The notes under the pieces were generated by a model. That model did no database searches, had not been told where the DNA came from, and worked only from the letters and a program-made list of their open reading frames with translations. The position numbers were made by a program, and so were the translations under genes. Below are positions 22,617 through 33,873 of a stretch of 64,000 bases of DNA, in pieces. This stretch comes from Flectonema sp. DT1601 (lineage: Eukaryota; Euglenozoa; Diplonemea; Diplonemida; Diplonemidae): positions 124,001-188,000 of the forward strand of contig OZ025820.1 of assembly GCA_964019425.1 (NCBI GenBank), written 5' to 3'. Position 1 is the first letter of the stretch. Each line of letters starts with the position of its first letter.

Positions 22617-23669
22617 GAGTTGAATTTCCAGGTGAGATTTGGACTGTTAGCTTTTGGCTAAGGCCCGGGAGGGTGACGCTAAGCACCCGGGGGGTACGAA
22701 ACAAACTTTCCCCCTGCTGTCCTGTTTGAAATAAAAAAAAAAAAAAAAAAAAAAAAAACAAAGGGATAGAAGTAAACAGAATACATTACACCTCAACAGG
22801 TGACGCTAAACACCCAGGGGATACAAACCAAACTTTCCCCCTGTTGCCCTGTTTGAAATAAATTAAAAAAAGAACAAGAAAACAGAATACAATACTCAGC
22901 AATCAGACTCGTTCACTCGCTTCGCCAGAGCCGTTCGAGCCGATGCTCATGTAAAGTTACCTGTTTTCTTTGAATTTCGATAAAGTGGGAAGTAACGGAC
23001 TGGGAGCTTTTGGCTCCTGCCCTATTCCCGATGTAAACTTTCTTTTTATTTTTTTTTTTTTTAACAGGCCCAAAGGGCGACAATGATGGTTGCTGACCAA
23101 GGAATAATATTCAAATGAATTTTCGTTTCAAAGAAACGAACAGAATTAAGAGAGAGGTAGAGAAAAAAAAAAAAAAAAAGAAAGAATAGAAAAAAAATAT
23201 GAAGAGGAAATAATCAAACATGAAAAAAAAAAAAAAAAATAAAATAAAATATAAATAAAAAACGTTGTACTGCAACTGGAAATATTACTGCGCGGAAAAA
23301 ACCGCACTAATTTCCAAATCTGCAAAAAACCGCACTAATTTTTCCACGCAGTAATATTTCCACCGCACTAATATTTCTGCTCAGAAGTGATTTTTTCTCC
23401 AGCTGCATTTTTCTGCTGGTGCCTTACACAGCAAAAAAGCAACCAAGTTTTTTTCTGCCACCAAGTGGAAAAAACCGCACTAATTTTTTCTCAAAAAAAC
23501 TGCACTAATTTTTCCGCGCAGTAATATTTCCCCGCAGTAATTATTCAGCGCAGTAATATTTCCAGTTGCAGTATGAAAAAGGAAAAAAAGAAAAAAAAAA
23601 GACCAGAAAAGGAAAGAGAAAATGAAAAGGTATAATATTATTGTGGGGATATGAGGATAGCAGGGAGAT

Positions 23670-23704
<35 letters not shown>

Positions 23705-24399
23705 TTATTATTAAAAAAAAGGAAACAATCAGTTTAGCGTCTCGATCAGGACGGAAAATAGAACAAATTAAAAAAAATAAAATAAAAATAAAGTATACAA
23801 ACCAAACTTTCCCTGGAATACAATACCTAACAATCAGTGCGTTCACTGGCCTTAGGGCTGTTCGGACTTATGCTTTGGACTGTTCCCTTGCAGAAAAAAA
23901 AAAGTAAAATAAACCAACTTTGGGACATTAGAAAAGCATAAAATAAAAGTTGCTACAACCAAAAGACAACTGCAAAAAATAAGGTTTTTGTAGGGGAGCT
24001 ACAATGTAGCAATAATGTCACACAGTCATGTGGCAAGCTGAATAAGAAATTTGGGAGAGGAATAGGGGCAGTGAACTTTTGGTTCAGGCCCTTCCCATCG
24101 AACAGGACGAAGACTTCTAAAACCTGAGATGAACCAATTGAGTTGAAACAAACAAATAACAGAGACGCAACACATACCGGAACATCATCGCAAGCAATGC
24201 TTCGGACCTCCGTCGACCTTCGTTCTTCCGGCGGCAAAGGGAAACAAGAAAGAACGGGCAATGAGACAAACCTGTTAGTTGGTGTTGTGTTGTTGTTAAA
24301 AACAAAAACATAAACGCCAGGAAATTCGACAACGAAGACATCGACATCGATCGTTGCTCTGCAGATTTCCGGCGGGTGTTTGTCTACACTGTGTTTATT
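22617..24399. repeat. Duplicate of 15187-16969 (U, F3 with MITE-A, U)
   Basis: M1 stub and reversed U monomers, F3 (about 22971-23763), then reversed U to 24399. The offset to the first copy is 7430 bp throughout. It ends where gtttattt joins reversed satellite (ccgtcctggtcaagacgc), the right edge of the duplication. Confidence 0.85.
23270..23571. mobile_element. MITE-A copy 3, 302 bp (within duplication)
   Basis: Same length and TA flanks as copy 2, in the same F3 position, so it is a passive duplicate and not an independent insertion. Confidence 0.9.
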
Positions 24400-24595
24400 T
24401 CCGTCCTGGTCAAGACGCTAAACTGATTGTTTTTTCTTTAAAATAATAAAAAGGATTAAAAAAAAAAAAAAAAAAAAAAAAAGAATAAACAATGTTATCA
24501 TTGTTTTTTATCGATCGACTATGTCGATCACTTTCTATTTTCCGTCCTGGTCAAGACGCTAAACTGATTGTTTTTTCTTTAAAAAATAATTAAAA

Positions 24596-24632
<37 letters not shown>

Positions 24633-24886
24633 ATAAACAATGTTATCATTGTTTTTTTATCGATCGACTATGTCGATCACTTTCAATTTTCCGTCCTGGT
24701 CAGGACGCTAAACTGATTGTTTTTTCTTTAAAAATAAATAAAAAGAATAAAAAAAAAAAAAAAAAAAAAGGAATAAACAATGTTATCATTGTTTTTTTTT
24801 TATCGATCGACTATGTCGATTACTTTCTATTTTCCGCCCTGGTCAAGACGCTAAACTGATTGTTTTTTCTTTAAAATAATTAAAAG

Positions 24887-24919
<33 letters not shown>

Positions 24920-25174
24920 ATAAACAATGTTATCATTGTTTTTTTTCTATCGATCGACTATGTCGATCACTTTCAATTTTCCGTCCTGGTCAGGACGCTA
25001 AACTGATTGTTTTTTCTTTAAAAATAAATAAAAAGAATAAAAAAAAAAAAAAAAAAAAAAGGAATAAACAATGTTATCATTGTTTTTTTTCTATCGATCG
25101 ACTATGTCGATTAATTTCTATTTTCCGTCCTGATCGAGACGCTAAACTGATTGTTTCCTTTTTTTAAATAATAA

Positions 25175-25205
<31 letters not shown>
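24400..25205 (-). repeat. S1 satellite, reversed
   Basis: Five reversed half-unit-a monomers of about 150-160 bp, each with gtcctggtcaagac or gtcctggtcaggac and atcgactatgtcgat, separated by A runs of 20-30. Half-unit b is absent here, so this block is a simple monomer array unlike the ~250 bp dimer arrays elsewhere. Confidence 0.9.
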
Positions 25206-25210
<5 letters not shown>

Positions 25211-25603
25211 ATCTCCCTGCTATCCTCATATCCCCACAAAAATATTATACCTTTTCATTTTCTCTTTCCTTTTCTGGTCTTTTTTTTTTCTTTTTTTCCT
25301 TTTTCATACAACGTTTTTTTATTTATATTTTTTTTTTTTTTTTTTTTTCATGTTTGATTATTTCCTCTTCATATTTTTTTTCTATTCTTTCTTTTTTTTT
25401 TTTTTTTTTTTTTCTCTACCTCTCTCTTAATTCTGTTCGTTTCTTTGAAACGAAAATTCATTTGAATATTATTCCTTGGTCAGCAACCATCATTGTCGCC
25501 CTTTGGGCCTGTTAAAAAAAAAAAAAAATAAAAAGAAAGTTTACATCGGGAATAGGGCAGGAGCCAAAAGCTCCCAGTCCGTTACTTCCCAATTTATCGA
25601 AAT
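25206..25603 (-). repeat. F3 module, reversed
   Basis: From gagcatctccctgctatcc to tttatcgaaattc, nearly complete and without MITE-A. It joins M2 at 25604. Confidence 0.82.
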
Positions 25604-26851
25604 TCTTTGTTTTTTTCCCAAGGTTCAACCCTGGGAAGAGAAGTAAAAAATTCCGTCAGTGTTGGCCTTCCTGTTCGAAGGTGCGCACCAATGACGATAA
25701 ATAGAGTGGGGGGGGAGAAAACCTTTGATCCAACTGGATCCCTTCACGAGCTGACATTGCCATGTGAAGTTAAATATTCTGGCGATGCCAGCTCAGGCGA
25801 CTTAGCCTGCTTTTTTCTTTAAATAAAAAAAATAAAAAGATACCAACAGGTGGGGTGATGGGTTGCGCCACTGCAAGAAACAATTTGTAGCTAATTAAGC
25901 TGAAAATAAAAAAATAAAAAAATTCTAAGTGAGAAATACTTAGCAACTTTTAGAACAAATATTTCAGTAAATAACCTGTAATGATTAAACCATTACAAGT
26001 TTGATGCCAAAACTGACAAAGACTGAGTTGAATTTCCAGGTGAGATTTGGACTGTTAGCTTTTGGCTAAGGCCCTCCCTGAAGAGCAAGAACAAAAAAAC
26101 TACTCACACCTGAAGAAAACATACACAAAGAACACACTGTAAGATGTGCGTGTATTTTGTGTTTGTCACAACAGGAGAGAAAAGAAAGAATGTCAAGGTT
26201 GATCACCTTGCCTATCAACGCACAACATTGGTGGTCTCTACTAGACCCTGAGTGATCCCACTGGATCTCTCATCGTTCATAGTACCTATGTGAAGTTATA
26301 AAATCAAAGGTAAACTATGAACTACAAATGACTTAGCCTGTTATTATAATGCCACAGGCAGGCCCTGCATTCAGCAACTATCCAGCAGTGCTTGGATGTC
26401 CTGATCTTCTTCTAAAAAAAAGAAAGAAAAACAAAACTGTAGCTGGGATCACTCAGGATCAACAGACTACCAATGCTACCTGTTGTACTTGCTCACTATG
26501 GGGGGTGATGCCAAACACCCAGAAGTACTAAACTGCTTTCCTTCTTGCTGCCCAGGAGTTTCTGACCAGAACTAATAGAAAATAAAAAGTAGATGGGAAA
26601 CAATAAAAAGTAAAATGGATATAACTGAAGTTAAACAAGACAAATGAAGTAACAGACCAGAACAGAAAGAGAATTGTAATAGAAGATTACAAATAAAAAA
26701 ATGCAAGTATCAACACATTATCAAGATACACCAGCAGCTAACAAACAACATAAAATTGAAGATCAGTTGCCAGAGTATTTCAACCATGGTAGAATACTCG
26801 CCCCTCTGGCAGGGATTATCCCAGACTTGTCCTTTAATTTAGTTGGACACC
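25604..26851 (+). repeat. M2 end, spacer and partial M1
   Basis: M2 from tttgtttttttcccaagg to gcgccactgcaa (25604-25875), the ~150 bp spacer, then M1 from 26027. M1 stops at ccatgg, where pogo-like sequence begins. The arrangement copies 16990-18240. Confidence 0.82.
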
Positions 26852-27720
26852 ATGGAGTCAGTTATCTGCCCCCTAAACTGGGCATATACTGCGAGGCCAG
26901 TGATCCGATTGGAGTGTTTTTTAGTTAGTTTAGATCCGATTGGAGCGTTTCTTAATAAAGTATGGGATTATTGCTCCAGAAACCTTGACCGAGCTGATAG
27001 GAGTTCTGCTTCAGGCGCTACTTTCGCAGTGGTTCCAAGACGTACCCAACCCTTCCGTTCCAGGAACTTGTAGGTCCATGTTGCTTGTAGGGAACCGGAA
27101 TCCACGCGTTCCGGCGTATCACCTGTGCTTGAAACCAGAGAAGAGAAGCAAACACAGAGCCACCGTAGGCACGGATATTCTCAATGAAATCGAGCACCCG
27201 CTTCCTCATCAGTGGTTAAGATGGTTGGTCCCAGATTTCACCTGCCCTTCTAGTGGTTCTCCCTTTGTCTTCCTCTTTTGTTCTTCAACCAAGAGCTTCA
27301 TTGCCCTGCCTGCACTGTTGATCTCTTCTTATGGTCCGTGTTGAAGTATGCAATCGCCCTTGACACATTGGTGGCAGAGTTCACCATCTCACCAACGTTA
27401 AGCAACTCCCCCCCTGACCACTTCTCATAGCAGCGAGACTCTTGTGCTCCTTTACCCGCTCCTCTTTCTTTATCAAACCCAGCTCCACCTTGCTTACCGA
27501 CGTCTTCAGGGGTTCAAAAGGATCCCGTTTTTTTCAAAAAATTCCGCATAGTGTGAAAAATTTCATCCCCAAAAAACTACTATTTTACAGTCAAAATGTG
27601 TACTTTCATCCTTTTTTATAAAAATCCACCAAGTTTTTTTTCCGAGAATCCACCATCTTTTTTATATCCAAAGTTGTTATACTCCAAATTTTTTATACAC
27701 CGTGATATTTATAATTACAG
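26852..27720 (-). mobile_element. pogo-like DNA transposon, 5' half with decayed transposase N-terminus
   Basis: Ends in the inverted repeat tgatatttataattacag followed by TA. On the minus strand a frame at 27018-27209 reads KRVLDFIENIRAYGGSVF and ASLLWFQAQVI. This fits the Tc5/CENP-B helix-turn-helix pattern (a conserved hydrophobic helix, then a small-residue turn, then a helix). Downstream text resembling YKFLERKGWVRLG is in another frame, so the gene is broken. Matching termini and complementary transposase halves indicate this is the other half of 11340-12235. Confidence 0.68.
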
Positions 27721-28500
27721 TATATCATAGATGGAAGTGCCCTACAATTTGGAGGGCGTGTAGGGCGCTTGTAGGGCGCTTTTAATATAAATATTATTTT
27801 GGAGGGCGCTTTTTTTTACCTTTTTTATTACTATAAGACAGCTAAATTGACGTCGACTTACACTGACGCACAAGTATTTTGACGCAGAAACCAAAAAAAT
27901 TTTTGACATGCTTGGCAGTCTTTCCAGAAAGAGAAAAAAGGGTGTCACGGGGTTCGAACCCGAGACCTCCAGGTCATGGTTCGGAGGTCAACAATGGCAA
28001 AAACAATGGGCTACTCCTTGAGAGCTTCCGGAGCCTGCTGCAATCCCTGAAGCTGAAACTCATTTCAGTGGACGATGCATCCCAGATCTACAAGGAGCTG
28101 ATTAGCCCGCAGAATGCACCGAGTCGAATATAGAGGGATTCGAGGAGGGAGAGTGCGTTCTTGCTAACCTGTTAATAGGCCGGTCTTCACGGTACCTTGT
28201 GAGAAAAAAAAGAAGTTTACTGGTAGCAAGTAAACTGATATCCCAGAGACGCATTTGATCGGGCGAACCGGAGAAAAGTCAAATAAGATGCGATTCGACC
28301 CTCGCTGAGGGCAGGGGTGTGTCAAAATGAGCTCGGCATTATATTAAATTTAATTAAAAAAGCGCCCTACGCGCCCTCCAGCGCCCTATTTTGGCCCTAT
28401 TTTGGCCCTACAATGGCCCTATTTTGGCCCTACAAATTTTTGTGGCTGATTTTCACCAGGCGCCCTCCAAATTTGGAGGGCACTTCCATCTATGGTATAT
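27721..28500. mobile_element. 780 bp TIR element (GGAGGGC family), copy 2
   Basis: Close duplicate of 10561-11339, same orientation, with a few substitutions and small indels. It directly follows the pogo-like TA, while copy 1 directly precedes the other pogo-like end. The two copies were probably adjacent before the pogo-like element inserted at the TA-rich junction. To its right F3 resumes. Confidence 0.8.
27940..28013 (-). other. tRNA-like segment inside the 780 bp element, copy 2
   Basis: Minus strand has ggttcgaaccccg (box-B-like, good T stem) preceded by tggaggtctc and a loop with CAT. The 5' acceptor half that would pair with gacaccc is missing. Same family as the segments at 10780 and 62329. 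Confidence 0.4.
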
Positions 28501-28784
28501 ATATATTTTTTTTTTTTTTTTTTCATGTTTGATTATTTCCTCTTCATTTTTTTTTTCTTTTCTTTTCTGAAAATAAAAAAATAAAAAATTTCTAAGTGAG
28601 AAATACTTAGCAACTTTTAGAACAAATATTTCAGTAAATAACCTGTAATGATTAAACCATTACAAGTTTGATGCCAAAACTGACAAGGACTGAGTTGAAT
28701 TTCCAGGTGAGATTTGGACTGTTAGCTTTTGGCTAAGGCCCTCCCTGAAGAGCAAGAACAAAAAAACTACTCACACCTGAAGAA
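28501..28784 (+). repeat. F3 remnant, M1 spacer and M1 head
   Basis: T run and tttcatgtttgattatttcc complete the F3 interrupted at 10560. Then come the M1 spacer and the first ~94 bp of M1 to actcacacctgaagaaaac, where the satellite resumes. Confidence 0.7.
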
Positions 28785-28889
28785 AACAATCAGTTTAGCG
28801 TCCTGACCAGGACGGAAAATAGAAAGTAATCGACATAGTCGATCGATAAAAAAAACAATGATAACATTGTTTATTCTTTTTTTTTTTTT
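28785..28889 (+). repeat. S1 satellite stub
   Basis: One monomer with gtcctgaccaggac, atcgacatagtcgat and aacaatgataacattgtt, then a T run that is the left flank of the large TIR-bounded element. The matching flank resumes at 62512 with a T run and aattctttttattt. Confidence 0.9.
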
Positions 28890-29004
28890 GGGAAAACCTC
28901 TAATTCAACAAAAATAGTTTGCGAAATCGCCAACTCCCTACAAAAAAAAGTTGTCCACCAGGACTTGAACTTGACCCAAAAATTTGGCTTGCGGCGGGTT
29001 TTTT

Positions 29005-29037
29005 GTTTTTTAGCCTACCAAGCTGGGAAGAGTGCAA

Positions 29038-29069
<32 letters not shown>

Positions 29070-29150
29070 CCCCCCCCAAGGGGGGGAGCCCCTAATAAAA
29101 GCCCGCCTGTTCTGTACAAAGTCCAACTTGAAAAAACAAATTTGCAACTG
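29005..29150 (+). repeat. G/C module with a 29 C run
   Basis: Starts agctgggaagagtgcaag like the modules at 901-1400. The palindrome core is absent: the sequence passes straight into 29 consecutive C (29039-29067), AA, C8, AA, G7. The tail gtccaacttgaaaaaac matches the other modules. Loss of the palindrome between its two gcaag arms would give this structure. Confidence 0.85.
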
Positions 29151-29182
<32 letters not shown>

Positions 29183-29325
29183 TTCTAATTAAAGACGCGC
29201 ATGAATGGACTAATGAGATTCCTTCTGTCCCTACCTACTATCTGGCGAAACAGCAGTCAAGGGAACGGACTTGAAGCTGTCAGCGGGGAAAGAAGACCCT
29301 GTTGAGTTTGACTCTAGTCGGGTGT
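29151..29325 (+). rRNA. 28S rRNA fragment 1 (around the R2 target region), pseudogene
   Basis: Carries the highly conserved large-subunit stretch ctcttaaggtagccaaatg, then gacgcgcatgaatgg, gtccctacctactatct, aagggaacgg, and agaagaccctgttgag followed by ttgactctagtc. This spans the R2 cleavage point (after 29165) and the R1 region in other eukaryotes. Substitutions in normally fixed positions suggest a divergent or decaying copy. It starts and stops abruptly, so it is a fragment. The downstream 28S sequence continues at 61802 after 32 kb of inserted repeats. Confidence 0.9.
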
Positions 29326-29518
29326 GAATTCGATAGAGTGGGAAGTAACGGACTGGGAGCTTTTGGCTCCTGCCCTATTCCCGATGTAAACTTTCTTTTT
29401 ATTTTTTTTTTTTTTTTTAACAGGCCCAGAGGGCGACAATGACTGTTGCTGACCAAGGAATAATATTCAAATGAATTTTCGTTTCAAAGAAACGAACAGA
29501 ATTAAGAGAGAGGCAGAG

Positions 29519-29549
<31 letters not shown>

Positions 29550-29732
29550 AAAAATATGAAGAGGAAATAATCAAACATGAAAAAAATAAAAAAAAAAAAA
29601 ATAAAATATAAATAAAAAACGTTGTATGAAAAAGGAAAAAAAAAAAAAAAAAAAAAAAAAAAAGACCAGAAAAGGAAAGAGAAAATGAAAAGGTATAATA
29701 TTATTGTGGGGATATGAGGATAGCAGGGAGAT

Positions 29733-29763
<31 letters not shown>

Positions 29764-29784
29764 ATTTATTATTTAAAAAAAGGA
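29326..29784 (+). repeat. F3 module at the head of LINE unit A
   Basis: Begins gaattcgatagagtgggaag and aacggactgggagctttt. It lacks MITE-A, so it shows the empty site at acgttgtatgaaaaagg. The opening ggtgtgaattcgatagagtg at the 28S junction loosely resembles 28S sequence expected there (ggtgtagaataagtggga in yeast); this may be chance. Confidence 0.85.
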
Positions 29785-32606
29785 AACAATCAGTTTAGCG
29801 TCTCGATCGGGACGGAAAATAGAAATTAATCGACATAGTCGATCGATAGAAAAAAAAACAATGATAACATTGTTTATTCATTTTTTTTTTTTTTTTTTTT
29901 TTTTTAAATCCTTTTAATTATTTTAAAGAAAAAACAATCAGTTTAGCGTCTTGACCAGGACGGAAAATAGAAAGTGATCGACATAGTCGATCGATAAAAA
30001 AACAATGCTAACATTGTTTATTCTTTTTTTTTTTTTTTTTTTAAATTCTTATTATTTATTTTTTAAAGAAAAAAAACGGAAAATAAAAATTAGTCGACAA
30101 AGTCGAACGATAAAAAAAAAAAAAAACAATGATAACATTGTTTATTCTTTTTTTTTTTTTTTTTTTTTTTTTATATTCTTTTTTTATTAATTTTGAAAAA
30201 AAAAAAAAACAATCAGTTTAGCGTCTTGACCAGGACGGAAAATAGAAAGTAATCGACATAGTCGATCGATAAAAAAAACAATGATAACATTGTTTAATCT
30301 TTTTTTTTTTAATTTTTTTTTTATTTATTTTTTAAAGAAAAAAAAACGGAAAATAGAAATTAGTCGACAAAGTCGAACGATAAAAAAACAATGATAACAT
30401 TGTTTATTCTTTTTTTTTTTATTTTTTTTATATTTTTTTTTTTTATTTAATTTTGAAAAAAAAAAACAATCAGTTTAGCGTCTTGACCAGGACGGAAAAT
30501 AGAAAGCGATCGACATAGTCGATCGATAAGAAAACAATGATAACATTGTTTATTCTTTTTATTATTTTAAATTCTTTTTATTTATTTTTTAAAGAAAAAA
30601 AACGGAAAATAGAAATTAGTCGACAGAGTCGAACGATAAAAAAAAACAATGATAACATTGTTTATTCTTTTTTTTGTATTTTTTTTATATTCTTTTTTAT
30701 TAATTTTGAAAAAAAAAAAAAAACAATCAGTTTAGCGTCTTGACCAGGACGGAAAATAGAAAGTGATCGACATAGTCGATCGATAAAAAAACAATGATAA
30801 CATTGTTTATTCTTTTTTTTTAATTTTTAAAGAAAAAAAAACGGAAAATAGAAATTAGTCGACAAAGTCGAACGATAAAAAAACAATGATAACATTGTTT
30901 ATTCTTTTTTTTATTTTTTTTTTTATATTCTTTTTTATTAATTTTGAAAAAAAAAAAAACAATCAGTTTAGCGTCTTGACCAGGACGGAAAATAGAAAGT
31001 AATCGACATAGTCGATCGATAAAAAAAACAATGATAACATTGTTTATTCTTTTTTTTTATTTTAAATTCTTTTTATTTATTTTTTAAAGAAAAAAACGGA
31101 AAATAGAAATTAGTCGACAAAGTCGAACGATAAAAAAACAATGATAACATTGTTTATTCTTTTTTTTTAATTTTTTTATATTCTTTTTTATTAATTTCGA
31201 AAAAAAAACAATCAGTTTAGCGTCTTGACCAGGACGGAAAATAGAAAGTGATCGACATAGTCGATCGATAAAAAAACAATGATAACATTGTTTATTCTTT
31301 TTTTTTATTTTAAATTCTTTTTATTTATTTTTTAAAGAAGAGAAACGGAAAATAGAAATTAGTCGACAAAGTCGAACGATAAAAAAACAATGATAACATT
31401 GTTTATTCTTTTTTTTTAATTTTTTTATATTCTTTTTTTATTAATTTCGAAAAAAAAAACAATCAGTTTAGCGTCTTGACCAGGACGGAAAATAGAAAGT
31501 GATCGACATAGTCGATCGATAAAAAAACAATGATAACATTGTTTATTCTTTTTTTTTATTTTAAATTCTTTTTATTTATTTTTTAAAGAAAAAAAAACGG
31601 AAAATAGAAATTAGTCGACAAAGTCGAACGATAAAAAAAACAATGATAACATTGTTTATTCTTTTTTTTTTATTTTATTTTTATATTCTTTTTTATTAAT
31701 TTTGAAAAAAAAAAACAATCAGTTTAGCGTCTTGACCAGGACGGTAAATAGAAAGTAATCGACATAGTCGATCGATAAAAAAAACAATGATAACATTGTT
31801 TATTTTTTTTTTTTATTTTATTTTTATATTCTTTTTTATTAATTTTGAAAAAAAAAAACAATCAGTTTAGCGTCTTGACCAGGACGGTAAATAGAAAGTA
31901 ATCGACATAGTCGATCGATAAAAAAAACAATGATAACATTGTTTATTCTTTTTTTTTTTATTTTAAATTCTTTTTATTTATTTTTTAAAGAAAAGAAACG
32001 GAAAATAGAAATTAGTCGACAAAGTCGAACGATAAAAAAACAATGATAACATTGTTTATTCTTTTTTTTTTTTTTTTTTTTATTTCTTTTTATTTATTAA
32101 AAAAAAAAAAACAATCAGTTTAGCGTCTTGACCAGGACGGAAAATAGAAAGTGATCGACATAGTCGATCGATAAAAAAAACAATGATAACATTGTTTATT
32201 CTTTTTTTTTATTTTAAATTCTTTTTATTTATTTTTTAAAGAAAAAAAAACGGAAAATAGAAATTAGTCGACAAAGTCGAACGATAAAAAAACAATGATA
32301 ACATTGTTTATTCTTTTTTTTATTTTTTTTTATATTCTTTTTTATTAGTTTTGAAAAAAAAAAAAACAATCAGTTTAGCGTCTTGACCAGGACGGAAAAT
32401 AGAAAGTAATCGACATAGTCGATCGATAAAAAAAACAATGATAACATTGTTTATTCTTTTTTTTTTTTTTTTTAAATTCTTTTTATTTATTTTTAAAGAA
32501 AAAAACTGAAAATAGAAATTAGTCGACAAAGTCGAACGATAAAAAAAACAATGATAACATTGTTTATTCTTTTTTTTTATTTTAAATTCTTTTTATTTAT
32601 TTTTTA
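29785..32606 (+). repeat. S1 satellite array of LINE unit A (~2.8 kb)
   Basis: Eleven copies of the gtcttgaccaggac dyad at spacings of 275, 257, 257, 236, 249, 251, 256, 143, 252 and 256 bp, i.e. an a-b dimer of about 250 bp with one single-monomer step. The first monomer carries gtctcgatcgggac. All monomers are in one orientation, so the dyads and T runs are in phase. The short K/F/I-rich frames over it are homopolymer artefacts. Confidence 0.95.
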
Positions 32607-33873
32607 ACAGGAGTTAAGATCACTTACATGAGTTAACACAACACAGATACGAGAGTCGCAAACTGAGGTAACACTACCAATTCAACAAAAAATAATCAGG
32701 ATCGGACACAAGGAGGAGAGTTCATTCTACCTCTCATTGTCCTTGCTGGTATCTTAAGTGTCTTGGTATCTCTTGTGTGTCAGTATCTCGGAAGTGCTGG
32801 TATCTCGTTTGTGCGTTGGTATCTCTTGCGTGTTGGTATCTCTTGCACATAAAAAAAAAAAAATATTGAGTTAACATGATCAGTATTATTTAACATTAAA
32901 GACAGACCGGAACTATTTGAAAATAAAATGTAGATGGGAAACAGTGAAAATTAAAATGAATGATAAAATTAAATGAGATTTATGCCATAACAGACCAGAT
33001 AGAGAGTAATAAAGGGAAAAGGAAAACGGGAAGGGTTCATTCACTTAGTTAAAGTTAAGACCGATTAGTCAGTTTAAGGTCTTGACTAGGACCAACAAAA
33101 AAAAAAAAAAAATAAATAAATAAATAAATAACGATCAAGCTGAGCTGATCTTGTTTTTATTAAAATAAGGGGAGCGGGAGGGATGGGAGGAATAAAGGAA
33201 AAAAAAAGAAAAGGTCGATCAATTGGGTCTGATCGTCGAGAAGAAGAAGACAATTATTTTAAAGGTCGATCGGCATAGCCGATCGTTGAGAAAAAATAAC
33301 CAGATATAAATACAATCAGTTTAAATTTAAAAAAAAAAAAAAAAAAAAAAAGATTAACGATCAAGCTGAGCTGATCTTGTTTTTATTAAAATAAGGGGAG
33401 CGGGAGGGATGGAAGGAATAAAGGAAAAAAAAAAAAAGGTCGATCAATTGGATCTGATCGTCGAGAAGAAGAAAACAATTATTTTAAAAAAATGATCGGT
33501 ATAGCCGATCGTTGAGAAAAGAACAAATATAAATACAATCGGTTTTGGTGATCGACGAGTGGAGCGATCACTTGACAAGAAGGAAAAAAGAAAGGACCGA
33601 TTAATTGGGGCTTTGGTTGTATTCCCAAGGCATGTTTTTTTTTTTTTTTATTATTCATTTACATTATTTTTTTTTTTTTTTTTAAATTAATAATCACATT
33701 TTGTTCAAAAATATTTCATATTAGAGTAAAAGAAAAAGAAAAAAAAAGAGATAAGAGAAAAAAAAAAAAAAAAAAAACCATTGCTGGCCCCCTCACCACT
33801 CATAGAGGATGAGGAGGCCAGTAAGGCGTCACTCAAAAACTATGCCAAGCCTTGGGAACTTGGATTGGGGTTT
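32607..33873 (+). repeat. LINE unit A spacer: minisatellite, M1-like and diverged satellite
   Basis: Starts aacaggagttaagatcac. Holds a ggtatct minisatellite (32743-32850), an M1-like stretch (about 32915-33010: tagatgggaaacagtg, taacagaccag) and diverged S1-like monomers to about 33600, with gatcaagctgagctgatc and cgatcggcatagccgatcg dyads. Then come two T runs and a hairpin ctggcc...ggccag at 33784-33821. No ORF is supported. It separates the satellite from the LINE 3' end. Confidence 0.8.
32743..32850 (+). repeat. ggtatctc minisatellite, unit A
   Basis: Six imperfect repeats of about 18-20 bp around ttggtatctcttgtgtg. The same block occurs in unit B (43893-43999) and unit C (55040-55146). 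Confidence 0.85.

Noticed and set aside
27879-28133. 84-residue frame with RGSNPRPPGHGSEVNN
   Set aside because: This peptide is the usual artefact of translating a tRNA-like sequence. Copy 1 of the element has an indel in the frame.
29326-29380. F3 start as a continuation of 28S
   Set aside because: Only ~20 bp resemble 28S, and F3 has the same start at sites with no rRNA nearby. Chance or microhomology is more likely.
30005-30743. K/F/I-rich frames over the satellite
   Set aside because: They translate T and A runs and the dyads, and vary with homopolymer length.
29785-32606. CRISPR-like regular repeats
   Set aside because: Spacers are not unique, the units are tandem satellite monomers in a eukaryotic context, and no cas-like gene is present.
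32743-32850. Telomeric repeat
   Set aside because: The ggtatctc minisatellite has irregular 18-20 bp units and lies inside the LINE spacer.
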